This document shows positions 7,096 to 9,354 of a DNA stretch of 9,354 nucleotides, piece after piece (position 1 is the stretch's first letter; every line of letters begins with the position of its first letter). The notes below the pieces were generated by a model. That model was not told the DNA's origin and ran no database searches. It saw only the letters and a program-made list of their open reading frames with translations. The stretch covers positions 1-9,354 of the forward strand of contig CABTXO010000044.1 of the NCBI GenBank assembly GCA_902488725.1. The letters are read 5' to 3'. Source of the stretch: an uncultured Bacteroidales bacterium. GTDB lineage: Bacteria; Bacteroidota; Bacteroidia; Bacteroidales; UBA932. The translations under genes and the position numbers were made by a program.

Positions 7096-7242
7096 AAGTT
7101 ACCGTCATCAGGCGGCAGTCCACGGACCCGTTATGCACGATATCATGAAGCATATGATCATAGGAGGCTTTGCCGCCAGTGTGCCGGGACGGGGCGGAGA
7201 ACGGCGGCGTGGCCATGCACATGAACCGGGCGGAGAGCCCCC

Positions 7243-7273
7243 GTGGTGAACCTTTTCATTTATTTTACCTTTG
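7243..7273 (+). promoter_or_regulatory. Probable promoter of the ThiL-like gene
   Basis: TACCTTTG (7266-7273) matches TAnnTTTG and lies 27 bases before the ATG at 7300, the same offset as the other promoters in the window. The -33 position holds only a weak match (GTGG at 7243-7246, 19-base spacer). Confidence 0.45.
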
Positions 7274-7299
7274 TGACGTAAGCATATTCATTATCCATC

Positions 7300-8460
7300 A
7301 TGCAGAACGATTCTTTCAGCAATATCGGCAAAGTGGAGGCGATCCGCCTCCTGTTCGAACCTTCGGGATTCTCCCTTGCCGCTCCGATCTTTGAACCTGC
7401 GAACGGAAGCGCCGTCCGGCAGGCCTCCCGCTTCTTCCAGGAAGGCCTTGATTTCGACCTGACGTATTTTCCTTTGCGGCACCTCGGCTACAAGGCCGTG
7501 GTGGCCGTGACCGGGGAACTCTTCGCTGCGCTGGCCCATCCCCGGACCCTCTCCGTCCGCCTGGGCCTCTCCGCCAAATTCTCCTTCGCTTCAGTGCGGG
7601 AACTCTGGGAGGGGATGGTTTCCGCCGCCAAGGAATATGCCTACGTGTCCCTTGATCTGGATTTGCTGCCGTGTGCGAACGGACTGAGCATCAGCGTGTC
7701 GGCGCTCGGAGAATCGCTGTTGCTGACCCGGAAGCGGCAGCCGAAGCCGAAAAGCATGGATCTGCTTTGCGTGTCCGGCAGTCTGGGGGCCGCCTTCCTG
7801 GGGCTCCAGGTGCTGGAACGCGAAAAGAAGAGATTCGTCTCCGGTACTCCTCGGCCTGCCGATCCGTCTTCACGAGCTGATGCCCCCGGCAACTCCCGGC
7901 CGGACCGTCCCGACATGGCTGGTTTCCATCCCGACCATCCCGACAATGCCGGTTCCCGTCCCGACCATACCGACACAGCTGGTTCCCAGCCGGGCTCCCC
8001 GGTCGTTTTCCAGCCGGATTTGGAGAAGTACAAGATGCTGGTGGGCAGTTATTTGAAGCCGGAACTGTCCGCCTCGGTCCTGCGGCATCTGGAAGACACC
8101 GAAGTTTATCCCTCCCTCGGCACGCTGGTCACCCACGGACTCTCCGATGCCGTCAAGCAGCTGGCCTCTGTTTCCGGCCTCGGCGCAAAAATCTATGCCG
8201 ACAAGATTCCCTTCGAGGGCAACACCTTCGCCCTCGGCAAGGAACTGAACATCGACCCGATCTCCGCCGCCATGAACGGCGGCGACGATTTCCGTCTCCT
8301 GTTCGCCATCCCGATCCTTCGGACCGAGCAGTTCCGTCGGGACTTCCAGACCTTCGACATCATCGGTCACCTTGCCCGGCCCGAGGCCGGCACCGTCCTC
8401 GTCACCCCCGACGGCACCGAGCTTCCCCTCCGCGCCCAAGGCTGGCCCGAAGCCGACTAA
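7300..8460 (+). CDS. ThiL-family (thiamine-monophosphate kinase-like, AIR synthase-related) protein with degenerate active site
   Basis: This is a 386-residue protein with clear ThiL scaffold signatures: FDLTYFPLRHLGYKA (52-66), NGLSISVSALGE (127-138), DLLCVSGSLGAAFLGLQVLEREK (154-176), QPDLEKY, LKPE, NGGDDFRLLF (326-335), IGHL and LVTPDGTELPLRAQGW (367-382). True ThiL uses ATP to turn thiamine phosphate into thiamine diphosphate. Compared with that family as I know it, the GDDAAV motif is missing, STD before the EG.HFDL segment is ASR (42-44), the N.SD motif is AVTGE, GGDTT is DLDLL (119-123, one Asp kept), D.SDG is LVTHG (276-280), and GGEDYE is GGDDFR. The N-terminal domain is about 20 residues shorter than usual around the lost GDD. 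There is no frameshift. An extra segment (about 181-236) with tandem repeats separates the N- and C-terminal domains. I infer a pseudoenzyme or altered ligand binder. Family assignment is firm; kinase activity is doubtful. Confidence 0.85.
   Translation: MQNDSFSNIGKVEAIRLLFEPSGFSLAAPIFEPANGSAVRQASRFFQEGLDFDLTYFPLRHLGYKAVVAVTGELFAALAHPRTLSVRLGLSAKFSFASVRELWEGMVSAAKEYAYVSLDLDLLPCANGLSISVSALGESLLLTRKRQPKPKSMDLLCVSGSLGAAFLGLQVLEREKKRFVSGTPRPADPSSRADAPGNSRPDRPDMAGFHPDHPDNAGSRPDHTDTAGSQPGSPVVFQPDLEKYKMLVGSYLKPELSASVLRHLEDTEVYPSLGTLVTHGLSDAVKQLASVSGLGAKIYADKIPFEGNTFALGKELNIDPISAAMNGGDDFRLLFAIPILRTEQFRRDFQTFDIIGHLARPEAGTVLVTPDGTELPLRAQGWPEAD
7897..7986 (+). repeat. In-frame tandem repeat, three copies of a 30-base unit
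   Basis: Three units of 30 bases (7897-7926, 7927-7956, 7957-7986) encode RPDRPDMAGF, HPDHPDNAGS and RPDHTDTAGS, with a decayed fourth start (QPGSP). Each unit holds two cccgac-like hexamers and a gc(t/c)ggtt core. It lies in the linker between the two domains of the ThiL-like protein and adds a Pro/Asp/His-rich flexible segment. Unit length is a multiple of three, so copy changes would keep the frame. Confidence 0.85.
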
Positions 8461-8532
8461 TCGTGCTTTTCGTCTGTGCTTGACCGGTTCCCTTTTTGAC
8501 CGTAATCAATTGAATGTAAACAAATGAACTGA

Positions 8533-8564
8533 TTTCACCCCAGCCAGAGTCGGCCGGGGTGAAA
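8533..8564. terminator. Hairpin between convergent ThiL-like gene and tonB, likely bidirectional terminator
   Basis: TTTCACCCC (8533-8541) pairs with GGGGTGAAA (8556-8564) over 9 bp, followed by one mismatch, 3 more GC pairs (GCC/GGC) and a 6-base loop. It lies 72 bases after the ThiL-like stop and about 100 bases after the tonB stop. There is no long U tract on either strand, so intrinsic termination is plausible but not certain. Flanking sequence 8461-8532 is AT-richer with a direct TTGACCG repeat (8480-8486, 8496-8502); 8570-8666 is GC-rich with no gene seen. Confidence 0.55.
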
Positions 8565-8666
8565 ACAAGCAACTTGCGATAAATGAATATGTATCCGTCA
8601 CGCTAATCGCGGCCCGGATAGCCTGGACCGCGGTGAACCGGGGCAGGGACCGCCCGGAGTCGCGGC

Positions 8667-9354
8667 TTACCGGAGCTGGAAGATGACGGGGAAGGTGTAG
8701 GTGACCTTGACTGCGCGGTCGCGCTGTTTTCCGGGCTTCCACTTCGGGGACATGGAGACGACGCGGACGGCCTCCTTGTCGAGGGAGGGGTCCACGCCCC
8801 GGAGGACCTTGACGTTGGAGACGGTCCCGTCTGCGTTGACGGTGAACTGCAGGGTCACGCGTCCCTGCACGCCGACCTCCTTTGCGATTTCGGGATATTC
8901 AAGCTTGGAGTTGACCCACTTGGAGAACTCGTTGGCGTCTCCGCCGTTGAAGGAGGGCTTTTCCTCTACGAGCTGGAAGGGGATGGCCTCCTCCTCGACG
9001 ACCTCCTCCTTGACCTCCTCGACATAGTCCATGATCTGGACGCCGAGGTTGGCGTCGTCCTCGAGGCTGATGAAGTTGTCGTCGACCTTGATGTTGTCCT
9101 CAACGATGTCGATCTGGTCCGAGAGGACGGGGATCTTGGGAGCTTCTGGGGGCGGAGGCGGCGTTTCCTGTGTGATGGGGACCATGTCCTCGACTTCGAC
9201 GGCCTGGCTGTCGCCCTGCAGGACGGCGGTCTTCTTTTCCCGTGTGCCGTAGGAGAATGCGCCCCAGACGGCGAGGAGGGAGATCACGAGACCGATCTCG
9301 GTGAAGAGCAGCCTGCGATTCTCAAGGTTCGCTTTCGGTGTTTTCTTGATCTGC
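8667..9354 (-). CDS. tonB: TonB energy transducer (5' end outside window)
   Basis: TonB couples the proton-motive force of the ExbB/ExbD complex to outer-membrane TonB-dependent transporters, including SusC-like and siderophore receptors. The frame is open to the right edge, so the start codon lies just beyond; the visible 228 residues begin QIKKTPKANLEN, close to the usual N-terminus of Bacteroidota TonB. Next come a single membrane anchor (about residues 18-35, TEIGLVISLLAVWGAF), a short PPPPP stretch (65-69), a long acidic spacer (MDYVEEVKEEVVEEE), and the C-terminal TonB domain (about 132-228) with NEFSKWVNSKLEYPEIAKE, GRVTLQFTVNADGTV, VLRGVDPSLDKEAVRVV and the terminal TYTFPVIFQLR. The GTG at 9287 lies inside the membrane helix and is not the start. 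It is convergent with the ThiL-like gene. Its upstream neighbours (commonly exbB/exbD) are not visible. Confidence 0.95.
   Translation of the reverse strand, partial: QIKKTPKANLENRRLLFTEIGLVISLLAVWGAFSYGTREKKTAVLQGDSQAVEVEDMVPITQETPPPPPEAPKIPVLSDQIDIVEDNIKVDDNFISLEDDANLGVQIMDYVEEVKEEVVEEEAIPFQLVEEKPSFNGGDANEFSKWVNSKLEYPEIAKEVGVQGRVTLQFTVNADGTVSNVKVLRGVDPSLDKEAVRVVSMSPKWKPGKQRDRAVKVTYTFPVIFQLR

Larger units (their letters stand above)
7028..7299. other. Divergent intergenic region between the cyd operon and the ThiL-like gene
   Basis: No convincing protein gene lies here. It holds the upstream side of the cyd promoter, two candidate plus-strand promoters (7064-7095 and 7243-7273), direct ATCCG repeats (7038-7042 and 7056-7060) between the divergent promoters, and a GC-rich stretch at 7171-7249 with possible pairing of GCCGCC (7172-7177) with GGCGGC (7203-7208). 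A 38-codon plus-strand reading frame (7133-7249, ATG to TGA) is possible but has no recognisable content. No TPP riboswitch core is visible. Confidence 0.5.

Noticed and set aside
6797..7222. 141-codon minus-strand frame covering the cyd promoter and part of the DUF4492 gene
   Set aside because: It runs through the promoter boxes and out of frame through the DUF4492 gene, and shows no recognisable domain.
7096..7299. TPP riboswitch in front of the ThiL-like gene
   Set aside because: The conserved CTGAGA and GGAGGGA-type core elements of the THI box are not present in order; thiamine regulation of this gene is not supported.
7300..8460. Reading the ThiL-like gene as a frameshifted pseudogene
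   Set aside because: The frame is unbroken over 386 codons and family segments before and after the lost motifs are in the same frame, so substitution and deletion rather than a frameshift explain the missing residues.
8506..8742. 78-codon minus-strand frame overlapping the tonB 3' end
   Set aside because: It runs through the hairpin at 8533-8564 and out of frame into tonB; no protein-like features.
9285..9287. GTG at 9287 as the start of tonB
   Set aside because: It lies in the middle of the membrane anchor, and the frame upstream to the window edge encodes the typical TonB N-terminal region.

Overview
This is a GC-rich window from a member of the Bacteroidota, most probably the order Bacteroidales. 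Three things point there. The energy transducer at the right edge has the TonB architecture typical of that phylum. The cytochrome bd operon opens with a DUF4492-type small membrane protein, which is a Bacteroidota arrangement. Several intergenic gaps carry the Bacteroidota housekeeping promoter pattern (TTTG-like box, 19-20 bases, TAnnTTTG) rather than an E. coli -35/-10. I cannot name a genus. I saw no tRNA, rRNA, CRISPR array, insertion sequence or phage gene.

Layout, left to right. (1) The last 617 codons of dnaE (+), entering at the third catalytic aspartate. (2) Converging on it with a 7-base gap, two minus-strand genes for exported hydrolases: an endonuclease/exonuclease/phosphatase (EEP) fold protein, and a class C beta-lactamase-like serine hydrolase coupled to it by a TGATG stop/start overlap. 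(3) A minus-strand cytochrome bd oxidase operon: DUF4492 small protein, cydA, cydB. It has a near-consensus promoter in front and a 14-bp hairpin terminator behind. The promoter of the EEP gene is embedded in that terminator. (4) An AT-rich divergent intergenic region of about 300 bases with one minus-strand and two possible plus-strand promoters. (5) A plus-strand gene of the ThiL (thiamine-monophosphate kinase) fold that has lost nearly all family nucleotide- and metal-binding motifs and carries a tandem-repeat linker between its two domains. (6) A convergent gap with a strong hairpin. (7) A minus-strand tonB gene running off the right edge.

Functionally, cydA/cydB and the small protein form a high-affinity quinol oxidase for microoxic respiration or oxygen scavenging in an otherwise anaerobic lineage. 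TonB energises outer-membrane nutrient uptake. The two exported hydrolases look like a periplasmic or envelope module with unknown substrates. The most unusual item is the ThiL-fold protein at 7300-8460: it keeps the scaffold and C-terminal signature but appears catalytically dead as a kinase. The second is the promoter nested inside the cyd terminator at 3971-4009.
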